This document shows, piece after piece, positions 16,229-24,648 of a DNA stretch of 64,000 nucleotides. This stretch comes from Streptomyces sp. NBC_01481 (lineage in GTDB: Bacteria; Actinomycetota; Actinomycetes; Streptomycetales; Streptomycetaceae), in NCBI RefSeq assembly GCF_026339995.1, contig NZ_JAPEPT010000004.1, positions 124,001 through 188,000 of the forward strand, read 5' to 3'. The translations under genes and the position numbers were made by a program. The number at the start of each line of letters is the position of its first letter. Positions within the stretch are counted from its first letter, which is position 1. The notes beneath the pieces were generated by a model. The model searched no databases. It saw only the letters and a program-made list of their open reading frames with translations, and was not told where the DNA came from.

Positions 16229-18343
16229 CTATTCGGCCTTGCCGAAGTCCCGGATCTCCTGGGCCTCCTGCGGTGAAAGTTCGCGGGGAGCGTCGCCACG
16301 GGCGAGTTTCGCGCTTTGGACGTGGTGGCGGATGTCGTCGACGATCTCGGGGTTGGCCAGAGTGGTGACGTCGCCGACGTCGGCGAAGTTGGAGATCCCG
16401 GCGATCACCCGGCGCATGATCTTCCCCGAGCGGGTCTTGGGCATGTCGGGGACGATCCACACGTTCTGGGGCCGGGCGATTTTCCCGATCTCCCGCTCGA
16501 TGGCGGCGGCCACCTTGTGTTCGATCTCCGGGCTGGAGGCGTGGCCGGGGTTGAGGGCGACGTACATCTCCACGGCCCGGCCACGCAGTTCGTCCATCAC
16601 CGGGACGGCGGCGGCCTCGGCCACCTCCTCGACAGTGAGGGTGGCCGATTCGAGCTCCTTGGTGCCGAGCCGGTGGCCGGCGACGTTGATCACGTCGTCG
16701 ATCCGGCCGAGGATCCGGAAGTAGCCGTCGGCGGCCTGGACGGCGCCGTCCCCGCACAGGAACGGCCAGTCGCGCCAGTCCGTGCTGTCCGGGTCCTTGC
16801 AGTAGCGGCGGTAGTAGATGTCCACGAAGCGGTCGGGCTGGCCCCAGACGGTCTGCAGGACGCCGGGCCACGGGTTGCGGATGCAGATGTTGCCGGCCTT
16901 GCCGCTGCCGGCCTCGACGACATTGCCGTCCTCGTCGTAGATCACCGGGTAGATCCCCAGCACCCCCGGGCCGCAGCTGCCCGGCTTCATCGGCTGCAAG
17001 GCGGGCAGCGTGCTGCCGAGGAAGCCGCCGGTCTCGGTCATCCACCAGGTGTCGACGACGGCTGCCTCGCCCTTGCCGACCTCGTCGTGATACCAGCGCC
17101 ACACCTCCGGCTCGATGGGTTCGCCCACCGTGGTCATGTGCTTGAGGTGGTAGTCGTACCTCGAGGGCTCGTGCGGGCCGACCTTGCGCAGCATCCGGAT
17201 GGTGGTGGGTGCGGTGTGGAAGATGTTCACCCCGAGCCGTTCGGCGATGCGCCAGCAGCGGCCGGCGTCCGGGTAGGTGGGCACGCCCTCGTACAGCACG
17301 CTGGTCGTGCCGAGCAGCAGCGGGCCGTAGACGATGTACGAGTGCCCGGTGATCCAGCCGATGTCGGCGGCGCACCAGTAGGTGTCCTCGGGGTGGATGT
17401 CCTGGTAGTACTTCGAGGTGCCGGCGACGTAGGCGAGGTAGCCGCCGGTGGAGTGCTGGCAGCCCTTGGGGCGGCCGGTGGTGCCGCTGGTGTACATCAG
17501 GAACAGCGGCGCCTCGGCAGGCATCGAGACGGGCTCGATGCTGTGGCCGCGGTAGTCGGCCAGGATCTCGTCGACGAAGAAGTCGCGGCCTTCGGCCATG
17601 GGGCTCTTCGACGCGTACTGGCCGGGGTGGCGACGCCAGACCAGCACCTTGTCGACCTCCTGGCCGAGCTTGCGGGCGGCCGCCACCGCCTCGTCCGCCT
17701 TGGCCTTGTGGTCGACCAGGGTGCCGCCCCGGTAGTAGCCGTCCATGGTCACCAGGACCCGGCTGCCGGAGTCGGCGATCCGGTCGCCGCAGGCCGTGCC
17801 GCTGAACCCGCCGAATACCTCCGAGTGGATGGCGCCCAGCCGGGCGCAGGCCAGCATGGAGACCGGCAGCTCCGGGACCATCGGCAGGTGGAAGGTGACC
17901 CGGTCGCCGGTGTCCACGCCGCCGAAGCCGCGCAGCAGGGCGGCGAATTCGTTGACCCGCCGGTACAGCTCCTGGTAGGTGATCGCCCGGGTGTCCTGCT
18001 CCTCCGGCTCGGGCACCCAGATGAAGGCGGCCTTGTTCCGGCTGGTGGCCAGGTGCCGGTCGACGCAGTTGTAGCAGCCGTTCAGGCGGCCGCCGACGAA
18101 CCACTTCCAGAACGGCGGTCGGCTGGTGTCCAGCGTTGTGTGCCAGTACGTGTCCCAGGTGAGCAGGTCGGCGTACTCCCTGAAGCACTCGGGGAAGCGC
18201 TCCTCGCCGAACCGCTCGATGATGGCCGGGTCGCCCGCGTTCGCCTGGGCGACGAACTTGGCCGACGGCCGGTAGTAGTCCTCTTCGCGCCAGTGGACGG
18301 CGATCTGTGCCTCGGAGAGCTGCGGCTGTGGGTCTGCTGCCAT
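16229..18343 (-). CDS. acs: Acetyl-CoA synthetase (long Acs type)
   Basis: 704 aa from the ATG at 18343 (GGGAGG 9 bp upstream). The N-terminal ACAS domain has FVGGRLNGCYNCVDRHL. The adenylation core carries LFLMYTSGTTGRPKGC, the acetate pocket WWMTETGGFLGSTLP and FRILGRIDDVINVAGHRLGT. The C-terminal MPKTRSGKIMRRVIAGIS has the catalytic lysine regulated by acetylation in this family. It converts acetate, ATP and CoA to acetyl-CoA. It is the second acetate-activating enzyme in the window, of a different subfamily from that at 2075. A 95-aa gene sits 52 bp upstream on the same strand and may be cotranscribed. Confidence 0.92.
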   Translation of the reverse strand: MAADPQPQLSEAQIAVHWREEDYYRPSAKFVAQANAGDPAIIERFGEERFPECFREYADLLTWDTYWHTTLDTSRPPFWKWFVGGRLNGCYNCVDRHLATSRNKAAFIWVPEPEEQDTRAITYQELYRRVNEFAALLRGFGGVDTGDRVTFHLPMVPELPVSMLACARLGAIHSEVFGGFSGTACGDRIADSGSRVLVTMDGYYRGGTLVDHKAKADEAVAAARKLGQEVDKVLVWRRHPGQYASKSPMAEGRDFFVDEILADYRGHSIEPVSMPAEAPLFLMYTSGTTGRPKGCQHSTGGYLAYVAGTSKYYQDIHPEDTYWCAADIGWITGHSYIVYGPLLLGTTSVLYEGVPTYPDAGRCWRIAERLGVNIFHTAPTTIRMLRKVGPHEPSRYDYHLKHMTTVGEPIEPEVWRWYHDEVGKGEAAVVDTWWMTETGGFLGSTLPALQPMKPGSCGPGVLGIYPVIYDEDGNVVEAGSGKAGNICIRNPWPGVLQTVWGQPDRFVDIYYRRYCKDPDSTDWRDWPFLCGDGAVQAADGYFRILGRIDDVINVAGHRLGTKELESATLTVEEVAEAAAVPVMDELRGRAVEMYVALNPGHASSPEIEHKVAAAIEREIGKIARPQNVWIVPDMPKTRSGKIMRRVIAGISNFADVGDVTTLANPEIVDDIRHHVQSAKLARGDAPRELSPQEAQEIRDFGKAE

Positions 18344-18395
18344 GGGTTCGACCTCCCACTGCAATGGCTGCGGCGGCGGGGCGCCGGCCAGGCCG

Positions 18396-18683
18396 CTAAC
18401 CGTCCGCGAGCAGCCCGGCGCAGACGCAGAATTCACGCAGTTCGGCCCCGCAGGCGCACTGGCGGGCGAACGCTGCGACATCGCCCCGGTCCAGGGACTC
18501 CCAGCACAGCTCCTCGGTCAGCGCCATCGCGCGAACCAGTACCGGCCCGAGCGCCAAAGGCGGCGTAGCCTCGGCCTCGCGGCGCAGCCGCGCGGCCTCG
18601 CGCATGTGCGCCTGATCGGTGGCCGCACCCTGCAACTGGGCAAGGAGTACCGATGTCTCGCCGATGAGGTACTGCTGCGTCAT
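18396..18683 (-). CDS. Hypothetical protein with cysteine cluster at C-terminus
   Basis: 95 aa. I chose the ATG at 18683 (MTQQYLIGETSVLLAQLQGA) rather than the upstream in-frame ATG because the homology-like helical segment begins there. The body is helical and Arg/Ala-rich. The C-terminal stretch RQCACGAELREFCVCAGLL holds four cysteines that could bind a metal or cluster. It lies just upstream of acs on the same strand. No family function is recognised. Confidence 0.6.
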   Translation of the reverse strand: MTQQYLIGETSVLLAQLQGAATDQAHMREAARLRREAEATPPLALGPVLVRAMALTEELCWESLDRGDVAAFARQCACGAELREFCVCAGLLADG

Positions 18684-19154
18684 CACGACCGCCACCCCGC
18701 GAATCACCCTTCGTGCACCGGCTCCGATGCACCTGAGAGGAGTCTTCAGCGTATCGCCGGGGGCGCTGCTGGGCCATGACAGCAGTGCTGTCAGAACCCT
18801 GCCATGTTCCCTGCCCCGTGGTCACGTGTCGCACGACGGCGCACACTGGCCCCGACCGCGAGGGCACAGTCCCGCAGCGCTCGCCCCACGGGAGATACCT
18901 GCTCCGAGGCGCCGGGAGGTCTGGCTCTGTCCCCATTGAGGGAGGCCGTGACTGCAGGGGGAGTTTGAGAGTGGACTTCCCCTCCCTCGCGCGCTGTCGC
19001 AGACCAGCAGGCGGACGCCTTCAGCCTCGAGCGGCACTCCATGAATTGCAAAATTCTGCAATTCAATACATGCTGTGGTGGCTGTGTCCGTAGGTAGCCG
19101 CGGGCACAGCACCAAGCGACACCCCCAATGGGGGTTGAGGAGAGTTCGAGGGTC
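18684..19154. promoter_or_regulatory. Divergent regulatory region with an ArsR-type operator
   Basis: This 470-bp region separates the leftward acs unit from the rightward ArsR/SulP operon. At 19042-19065 there is a 9-bp inverted repeat, TGAATTGCA and its complement around a 6-bp AT-rich centre. It is strikingly AT-rich for this genome. Similar AATTG-containing palindromes precede the other two ArsR genes (23453-23476 and 32669-32688). No other gene is seen. Confidence 0.6.
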
Positions 19155-19496
19155 GTGCCGGTTCCGCTGTATCAGGCCAAGGCAGAGTTCTTCCGGATGC
19201 TCGGGCACCCCGTGCGCATACGGGTCTTGGAGCTGCTGCAGGGCGGGCCGATGCCGGTGCGGGATCTGCTCGCATCGATCGAGGTGGAGCCGTCGGCCCT
19301 GTCCCAGCAGCTGGCGGTGCTGCGCCGGTCGGGGATCGTGAGCTCAACACGGGAGGGCTCGACCGTGGTCTACGAGCTCGCGGGCGGGGATGTCGCGGAT
19401 CTGATGCGGGCCGCACGGCGGATCCTCACCGAGATGCTGGCCGGGCAGAACGAGCTGCTGGCGGAGTTGCGGGAAGCCGAGGTCGCGGCGCAGTGA
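19155..19496 (+). CDS. ArsR-family transcriptional regulator (copy 1)
   Basis: 113 aa from a GTG at 19155; an ATG at 19128 would add nine residues but lacks a ribosome site. The winged helix spans YQAKAEFFRMLGHPVRIRVL, the recognition helix PSALSQQLAVLRRSGIV and the wing TREGSTVVYELAG. There is no cysteine at all, so none of the classical cysteine metal sites of ArsR/SmtB are possible and the signal is unknown. It shares most residues with copy 3 (32099-32452). The stop codon overlaps the GTG of the SulP gene. It probably binds the AT-rich palindrome about 90 bp upstream and autoregulates the operon. Confidence 0.9.
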   Translation: MPVPLYQAKAEFFRMLGHPVRIRVLELLQGGPMPVRDLLASIEVEPSALSQQLAVLRRSGIVSSTREGSTVVYELAGGDVADLMRAARRILTEMLAGQNELLAELREAEVAAQ

Positions 19497-21226
19497 GTGC
19501 GGTCTTCACCCGGGCCATGGGCCGGGTGCGTTCCCTGCTGCCCGCCCGCGCCGACTTCCTGCTCATGGCGCGCAACCCGCGCCGCGATCTGCTGGCGGGC
19601 CTCACGGTGGCGATCGTGGCGCTGCCGCTCGCGCTGGGCTTCGGGGTGTCCTCCGGGCTCGGCGCGGAGGCGGGGCTGGCCACCGCCGTGGTCGCCGGTG
19701 CGCTCGCCGCGCTCTTCGGCGGCTCCAATCTCCAGGTTTCCGGCCCCACCGGGGCCATGACGGTGGTGCTCGTGCCGATCGTCGCCGAGTACGGGCCCGG
19801 CGGGGTGCTGACGGTCGGAGTGCTGGCCGGGCTGATCCTGATCGCACTCGCCCTACTGCGCGCCGGGAAGTACATGCAGTACATCCCGGCCCCGGTGGTG
19901 GAAGGTTTCACCCTCGGCATCGCCTGCGTGATCGGTCTGCAGCAGATCCCGAACGCGCTCGGGGTGGCCAAGCCCGAAGGCGACCGGGTCCTGGTGGTGA
20001 CCTGGCGGGCCGTCGAAGCGTTCGTACGCACACCGAACTGGACCGCCGTCGCGCTCACGGCCGGTGTCGCCGTCGTCATGCTCCTCGGTGCGCGCTGGCG
20101 GCCGACCGTCCCCTTCTCGATCGTCGCGGTGATCGCCGCGACCCTCGTCGCACAGCTCTTCCATCTGGACGCTGCCGCGCCGATCGGTGATCTGCCGTCC
20201 GGGCTGCCCGCTCCGTCGATGGGCTTCCTCGACCTGTCGGCGCTCGGTTCTCTGATGGCCCCGGCGGTCGCCGTGGCCGCGCTCGCGGCGCTGGAGTCGC
20301 TGCTGTCAGCCACCGTCGCGGACGGTATGACGGTGGGCCAGAAGCACGACCCGGACAAGGAACTCTTCGGTCAGGGCATCGCGAACCTGGCCGCGCCACT
20401 GTTCGGCGGCGTCCCAGCGACGGCGGCCATCGCCCGCACGGCGGTCAACGTCCGCACCGGTGCTGTCTCGCGGCTCGCCGCGCTCACCCACGCCGCCGTC
20501 CTCGGCGTGATTGTCTTCGCGGCTGCCCCGCTGGTCTCCAAGATCCCCCTGGCCGCGCTCGCGGGCGTGCTGCTGGCCACCGCGATCCGCATGGTCGAGG
20601 TCGGCGCGTTGCGTGCCATGGCCCGCGCGACCCGATCCGATGCCCTCGTGCTCGTACTGACGGCCGTCGCCACGCTCGCCCTGGACCTGGTCTACGCGGT
20701 GATCATCGGCCTGGTCGTGGCCGGGGTACTGGCCCTGCGGGCGGTGGCCAAACAGGCCCGGATGGATCAGGTGGACTTCCGGCCCGACCTGCCCGGCGAG
20801 CGCAGCGACGAGGAACACGCCCTGCTGGCCGAGCACATCGTGGCCTACCGGATCGATGGGCCGCTGTTCTTCGCCGGCGCGCACCGCTTCCTTCTGGAGC
20901 TGAGCGAGGTTGCCGACGTCCGTGTCGTCATCCTGCGCATGTCGCGCATCACGACCATGGACGCCACCGGTGCACTGGTCCTCAAGGACGCCGTGCAGAA
21001 GCTCAACCGGCGCGGCATCGCGGTGATGACGTCCGGGATACGGCCCGGGCAGCGGCGAGTCCTCGAGTCCGTCGGCGCGTTGGATCTGTTGCGGCTGGAG
21101 GGGCGGGAGTACGCGACCACCCCGGAGGCCATCGCCGGTGCCCGCGCCCATCTGCAGGGTGCCGGGGTCCTGCCCGCCGTTCCCGCGCAGTCGCCCGCCC
21201 CCGTCGCCGAGGAGGCTTCCCGATGA
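19493..21226 (+). CDS. SulP-family anion transporter with C-terminal STAS domain
   Basis: 577 aa. The membrane domain has the SulP entry helix LAGLTVAIVALPLALGFGVS and the signature QVSGPTGAMTVVLVPIVAEY, followed by about ten more helices. The C-terminal STAS domain spans roughly 460-560 (RIDGPLFFAGAHRFLLELSE, VVILRMSRITTMDATGALVL). The family moves sulfate, bicarbonate or dicarboxylates; no carbonic anhydrase is adjacent to favour bicarbonate. The GTG start overlaps the ArsR stop, and the ATGA at its end overlaps the PNPOx gene, so the cassette is translationally coupled. Confidence 0.92.
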   Translation: MSAVFTRAMGRVRSLLPARADFLLMARNPRRDLLAGLTVAIVALPLALGFGVSSGLGAEAGLATAVVAGALAALFGGSNLQVSGPTGAMTVVLVPIVAEYGPGGVLTVGVLAGLILIALALLRAGKYMQYIPAPVVEGFTLGIACVIGLQQIPNALGVAKPEGDRVLVVTWRAVEAFVRTPNWTAVALTAGVAVVMLLGARWRPTVPFSIVAVIAATLVAQLFHLDAAAPIGDLPSGLPAPSMGFLDLSALGSLMAPAVAVAALAALESLLSATVADGMTVGQKHDPDKELFGQGIANLAAPLFGGVPATAAIARTAVNVRTGAVSRLAALTHAAVLGVIVFAAAPLVSKIPLAALAGVLLATAIRMVEVGALRAMARATRSDALVLVLTAVATLALDLVYAVIIGLVVAGVLALRAVAKQARMDQVDFRPDLPGERSDEEHALLAEHIVAYRIDGPLFFAGAHRFLLELSEVADVRVVILRMSRITTMDATGALVLKDAVQKLNRRGIAVMTSGIRPGQRRVLESVGALDLLRLEGREYATTPEAIAGARAHLQGAGVLPAVPAQSPAPVAEEASR

Positions 21227-21633
21227 CCGTCCCCGTCTCCCGTCGCATGGTCGAGGTGTCCGGCACCGAAGCCTTGTGGCTGCTCGAAGGCGCGGTCCAG
21301 GGACGGCTCGTGTACGTCCAGCGCGAGAGCGCGGTGATACGCCCGGCGGTGCACATCCTCCAGTACGGCCGCTTGATCGTCCGTACCCCGGCCCAGGCGG
21401 CAGCCCTGTCCGGCAGGGCCTCGCTCACCTACCACGCCGACGAGATCCGCGTGGCCGGCGGCACCGGGTGGACGGTGACGGCAAGCGGTCCGGCCGAGGT
21501 GATCACCGATCCGGACGAGGCAGCCCACTACCGCCGTACGCTGCCCGGCTGGGCCCACGGACCACACGACACCCTCGTCCGGATCCACCCGCAGACGATG
21601 ACCGGCTTCCGGCTCGCCCACGAGGGGGCCTGA
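21223..21633 (+). CDS. PNPOx-like split-barrel protein
   Basis: 136 aa, ATGA overlap with the SulP gene. The N-terminal helix and strands (EALWLLEGAVQGRLVYVQRE, then PAVHILQYGRLIVRTP) match the pyridoxamine 5'-phosphate oxidase-like flavin/F420-binding fold. The ending HDTLVRIHPQTMTGFRL is typical of the streptomycete members. It resembles the protein at 57256-57672. It probably binds a flavin-type cofactor; the reaction is unknown. Its overlap with the following ATPase gene (TGATG) keeps it in the same transcript. Confidence 0.85.
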   Translation: MTVPVSRRMVEVSGTEALWLLEGAVQGRLVYVQRESAVIRPAVHILQYGRLIVRTPAQAAALSGRASLTYHADEIRVAGGTGWTVTASGPAEVITDPDEAAHYRRTLPGWAHGPHDTLVRIHPQTMTGFRLAHEGA

Positions 21634-22058
21634 TGGTCGCTCAGCAGGAGGGTCTGCCAAACCGGCATGTACTGACCGTGCCCGCCATGGGGTCCGCCGT
21701 ACGGCTGACGCGCGAGACCACCGAACAGGTGCTGGCGGGGTGGGGCATCAACCGGAACCATCCAACGGTCGACCCCGCGTTGCTGATCCTGGGCGAACTG
21801 GTCACCAACAGCGTCCGGCACGCCGCCGCCCTTTCCCCGAATATCACCGTGATTTACGCGGTCGGCCCGGACACCTTCGCGTTCGCCGTCCACGACCGTC
21901 ACCCCTACCAGCCCGCCCTGTGTGCCGCGGCCACCGCCGCCGGGGGCGGCGGGCTGGCGACCGTCGTCGAGCTCACCCTCGGGCTCGGCGGCACGGCGGT
22001 CGTACGCGCGGACGCCGACGGCCGGGGCAAAACCATCTGGATCACCCTCCCCCTGTGA
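21633..22058 (+). CDS. ATP-binding protein, HATPase_c_2 (anti-sigma/RsbW-like)
   Basis: 141 aa; the ATG at 21633 overlaps the previous stop as TGATG. The GHKL ATP-binding motifs are present: LLILGELVTNSVRHAA (N-box) and the glycine loop in AAGGGGLATVVELTLGLGG. These small kinases phosphorylate STAS-domain antagonists or bind sigma factors. A STAS-like protein is encoded next (22075), supporting a partner-switch pair, although its acceptor residue is unclear. Confidence 0.85.
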   Translation: MVAQQEGLPNRHVLTVPAMGSAVRLTRETTEQVLAGWGINRNHPTVDPALLILGELVTNSVRHAAALSPNITVIYAVGPDTFAFAVHDRHPYQPALCAAATAAGGGGLATVVELTLGLGGTAVVRADADGRGKTIWITLPL

Positions 22059-22074
22059 GAACGAGAGAGCGACG

Positions 22075-22488
22075 ATGACCATCGAGTGGCGTTACACCAC
22101 CCAGCAGGACTTCTGTGTCCTGTCGCTGTCCGGGTATCTCGGCGCGGATGCCGTGGCCCGCTTCACCGGAGCCGTCGGCTGGGCCCTGGCCCGCGGCACG
22201 GGACCGGTCGTCCTCGACCTCACCGAGCTGCGCGGCTGGTCCATCGGTGGCCAGCTCGCCGTCGCCCAGGCAGCACGCCAACTCGCGGATGAGGGACGGC
22301 GTCTGGAACTCGCTGCGATCCCCGCGGACGGCTCCCTCGTCCCCGACGGCACCCACCCGCCGATCCCCGTCCACTGCGACCTCGCAGCCGCCCTCGCGGC
22401 GTACGACGACCTGAGTGGCCAAACGCGTGAGTGGCACAGCGACGACTGGCCCGGCGCGCGGAATGTGGCGGCACAGGGCCTGATGTAA
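22075..22488 (+). CDS. STAS-like protein (anti-anti-sigma type)
   Basis: 137 aa. The fold pattern FCVLSLSGYLGADAVARF, then GPVVLDLTELRGWSIGGQLA, is that of STAS domains. A Ser (in GWSIGG) sits at the place where SpoIIAA-type proteins are phosphorylated, but Trp-Ser replaces the usual Asp-Ser. The gene follows the ATPase by 16 bp. It is closely similar to the shorter STAS protein encoded at 22856-23206 on the other strand. Role in partner switching is inferred from context. Confidence 0.75.
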   Translation: MTIEWRYTTQQDFCVLSLSGYLGADAVARFTGAVGWALARGTGPVVLDLTELRGWSIGGQLAVAQAARQLADEGRRLELAAIPADGSLVPDGTHPPIPVHCDLAAALAAYDDLSGQTREWHSDDWPGARNVAAQGLM

Positions 22489-22524
22489 GAGATACACAGG
22501 AACGAAAGCAGAGAAGGAAGCAGT

Positions 22525-22746
22525 ATGAGCGACGTGATCGTGAAGGACAGCAACGGAACCCCGCTGGAGGACGGCGACTCCGTGACGCTGATCAAGGACC
22601 TGAAGGTGAAGGGCACCTCCGAGACACTCAAGCGCGGAACGCTGGTGAAGAACATCCGCCTCACTGGCAAAGCCGGCGAGATCGAATGCAACACCAAGAA
22701 GGTCAAGGGCCTGGTCCTGAAGACCGAGTTCCTGAAAAAGGCGTGA
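22525..22746 (+). CDS. PhnA-domain protein (alkylphosphonate utilisation protein family, YjdM-like)
   Basis: 73 aa, with GAAGGAAG before the ATG. The sequence VKDSNGTPLEDGDSVTLIKD and the SETLKRGTLVKNIRLTG core match the C-terminal PhnA domain. The N-terminal zinc ribbon of longer PhnA proteins is absent, as in many actinobacterial forms. Despite the name, a role in phosphonate use is not established for this family. It is rather Lys-rich for the neighbourhood. Confidence 0.85.
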   Translation: MSDVIVKDSNGTPLEDGDSVTLIKDLKVKGTSETLKRGTLVKNIRLTGKAGEIECNTKKVKGLVLKTEFLKKA

Positions 22747-22855
22747 CCTCAAGGCCACCCTGACGTTCGTCCGGCGCTTCTCCCTGCCGTCGCCTCCTGG
22801 CCGACGGCAGGGGCAGGGCCGCTGCTGTTCCACGGCGTCACGGTGCAGCGCGTGG

Positions 22856-23206
22856 TCAGCCGGAGGGCGGTGCCTGGGCGCCGAGGGCGGTGTCCAGGTC
22901 CGCGTAGATGGTCATCGAGTCGTGGTGGATGACCCGTGACTGCGTTGCCTCGATGCGATCCAGGCCGCACAGTACGAGGGAACGCTCAGTCTTCCGCAGC
23001 GTGGCGGCCGCCTGCTGGACTGCCGCCTCTCCTTCGGTGCTCCAGCCCAGCAGTTCGGTCAGGTCCAGGATGACGGCCCCGGTGCTGCGGGCCGCTACCC
23101 AGCCGAACCCCTCCGAGAAGCGCTCGACCGCGCTGCTACCCAGGAATCCGGCGACGCTCATGACCGCCACGCCGCGCTGTTCCTCGAAGCTCCAGCTGAT
23201 GCTCAT
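22856..23206 (-). CDS. STAS-domain protein
   Basis: 116 aa. The opening SISWSFEEQRGVAVMSVAGF and the AVILDLTELLGWSTEGEAAV segment parallel the protein at 22075, with Ser-Thr at the acceptor position. It is convergent with the PhnA gene and followed by 14 bp and the upstream zinc-ribbon gene on the same strand. Both therefore probably share the promoter with the AT-rich operator at 23453. Possible antagonist of a small ATPase in the window (21633 or 31605). Confidence 0.8.
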   Translation of the reverse strand: MSISWSFEEQRGVAVMSVAGFLGSSAVERFSEGFGWVAARSTGAVILDLTELLGWSTEGEAAVQQAAATLRKTERSLVLCGLDRIEATQSRVIHHDSMTIYADLDTALGAQAPPSG

Positions 23207-23220
23207 GGGCGGCGCCGCTC

Positions 23221-23427
23221 TCAGTGCTCGCCGTCGGACAGCTTCGGGCTGCCGGCCAGGGGGGCGGGGTGCCCGATCCAGCCGCGCTCGAGGTCCATGC
23301 TCAGCAGGCGCTCATGCCCGCAGCGGGGGCATGAGCCGTCAGGTTCGACGGCCGCGGGCAGGCACTTGAGGCGGCACGCAGGGCACTTGAGCAGAGCACT
23401 GCCACCACGCAGTCGTGGGATTCGCAT
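23221..23427 (-). CDS. Small zinc-ribbon protein
   Basis: 68 aa from the ATG at 23427 (GGGAGG upstream). Two knuckles, CPACRLKC and CPRCGH, form a likely zinc ribbon; the rest has no recognised domain. The start codon is 26 bp from the AT-rich palindrome at 23453-23476, so ArsR copy 2, encoded divergently, probably controls it. Confidence 0.7.
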   Translation of the reverse strand: MRIPRLRGGSALLKCPACRLKCLPAAVEPDGSCPRCGHERLLSMDLERGWIGHPAPLAGSPKLSDGEH

Positions 23428-23452
23428 CCCGAACCTCCCACTCTCGACCTTC

Positions 23453-23476
23453 GGAATTGCTAATCTTAGCAATTCC
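23453..23476. promoter_or_regulatory. ArsR-type operator, 11-bp perfect inverted repeat
   Basis: GGAATTGCTAA and its exact reverse complement are separated by 2 bp. It is the most AT-rich short element nearby and lies between the divergent zinc-ribbon gene and ArsR copy 2. Size and symmetry fit a winged-helix dimer site. Confidence 0.7.
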
Positions 23477-23611
23477 CGAGGTCATCACGTCGGTGTGATG
23501 GCGCGAGGATGACCCCATGGTGAAGAGTTTTGGGTGGATGCGATGCACGGTGCAGGCTTGGCAACGATCGTCCGGCCTTACAGCGGCACGCCCGGGCGCG
23601 GGGCCGGTTCA

Positions 23612-23962
23612 GTGAGCGCGCCGCTGTACCAACTGAAGGCGGAGTTCTTCAAGACGCTGGGGCATCCGGTGCGGATCAGGGTCCTGGAGCTGCTGAGCGA
23701 GCGCGAGCATGCGGTCTCCGAGATGCTCCCGGAGGTGGGGGTCGAGCCTGCCCACCTCTCGCAGCAGCTGGCCGTGCTGCGCCGGGCCAATCTGGTCATA
23801 ACCCGCCGGGAGGGTTCGGCCGTCTTCTACTCGCTGACCAGTCCGCAGGTGGCTGAGCTGCTGAGGGTCGCGCGGTCGATCCTGTCCGGGGTGCTGGCGG
23901 GTCAGGCCGAACTGCTCGCCGACCTGCAGGCGGCGGCGTCCGAGGGAGAACCGCGGACCTGA
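23612..23962 (+). CDS. ArsR-family transcriptional regulator (copy 2)
   Basis: 116 aa from a GTG at 23612, matching the short N-termini of the two related regulators here; an in-frame ATG at 23534 is possible. The winged helix reads YQLKAEFFKTLGHPVRIRVL, PAHLSQQLAVLRRANLVI and RREGSAVFYSLTS. It has no cysteine, so the ligand is not a cysteine-bound metal. It is more divergent from copies 1 and 3 than those are from each other. The operator at 23453-23476 lies upstream. Confidence 0.88.
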   Translation: MSAPLYQLKAEFFKTLGHPVRIRVLELLSEREHAVSEMLPEVGVEPAHLSQQLAVLRRANLVITRREGSAVFYSLTSPQVAELLRVARSILSGVLAGQAELLADLQAAASEGEPRT

Positions 23963-24168
23963 GCCGTCCCCAGACCGGCGGCCGCCCTTCGGCGTGCATG
24001 GACAGCGCTCTGCGCGGCGAGGGGCGGCCGCCTTCAACCCGCCGACGCGCAGCCGACAAAATCTCAACAAGACAGGCAAAGCGCAAGAAAAAGGGCGTAA
24101 CTCCGGCTGTGGAGACGTCCGTTAGCCACCTGCGGAAGAGTCCTCACCAGCATCCGGGAGGGGCGTTC

Positions 24169-24648
24169 ATGGGCCTGCTGCGCAAGATCCGCGACACCGG
24201 GCGGGTGGCTGAACCTGCTCCGCCCCCGTCGGTGGAACCGCTGCCGATGGCGCGCGGGCTGGGCGGGTCGGTGCAGGTGCGCTGTGTGGATGCCGGCTCG
24301 TGCAACGGATGCGAGATCGAGATCGCGGCGGCCTTCGGTCCGGTCTACGACGCGGAGCGGTACGGAGCCCGGCTGGTGGCCTCGCCCCGGCATGCGGATG
24401 TGGCGCTGGTGACCGGGCCGGTCACGCGGAACATGGCCGAGCCGCTGCGGCGCACGGTGGCGGCCATGCCCGAGCCGCGGCTGGTGGTCGCGGTCGGGGA
24501 CTGTGCGGTCAACTGCGGTGAGTTCGCGGGAGGGTACGGAGTCGAGGGCGCGGTCGCCGATGTCGTACCGGTCGATCTTCAGGTGCCGGGGTGCCCGCCG
24601 ACGCCGGACGACATCGTGGCGGCGCTGCGGCGGGTGACCGGCCGGTGA
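24169..24648 (+). CDS. Hydrogenase-4/complex I-like small iron-sulfur subunit (HyfI/NuoB type)
   Basis: 159 aa, GGGAGG before the ATG. This is the subunit next to the large catalytic-fold subunit; it holds one [4Fe-4S] cluster. Cysteines are placed as in NiFe-hydrogenase small subunits: GSCNGCEIEI (C45, C48), GDCAVNCGEF (C112, C116) and PGCPPTPDDIV (C142). It is first in a six-gene cluster, overlapping hyfB-like by GTGA. It would receive or pass electrons to the membrane arm, but the partner large subunit lacks the Ni ligands. Confidence 0.88.
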   Translation: MGLLRKIRDTGRVAEPAPPPSVEPLPMARGLGGSVQVRCVDAGSCNGCEIEIAAAFGPVYDAERYGARLVASPRHADVALVTGPVTRNMAEPLRRTVAAMPEPRLVVAVGDCAVNCGEFAGGYGVEGAVADVVPVDLQVPGCPPTPDDIVAALRRVTGR

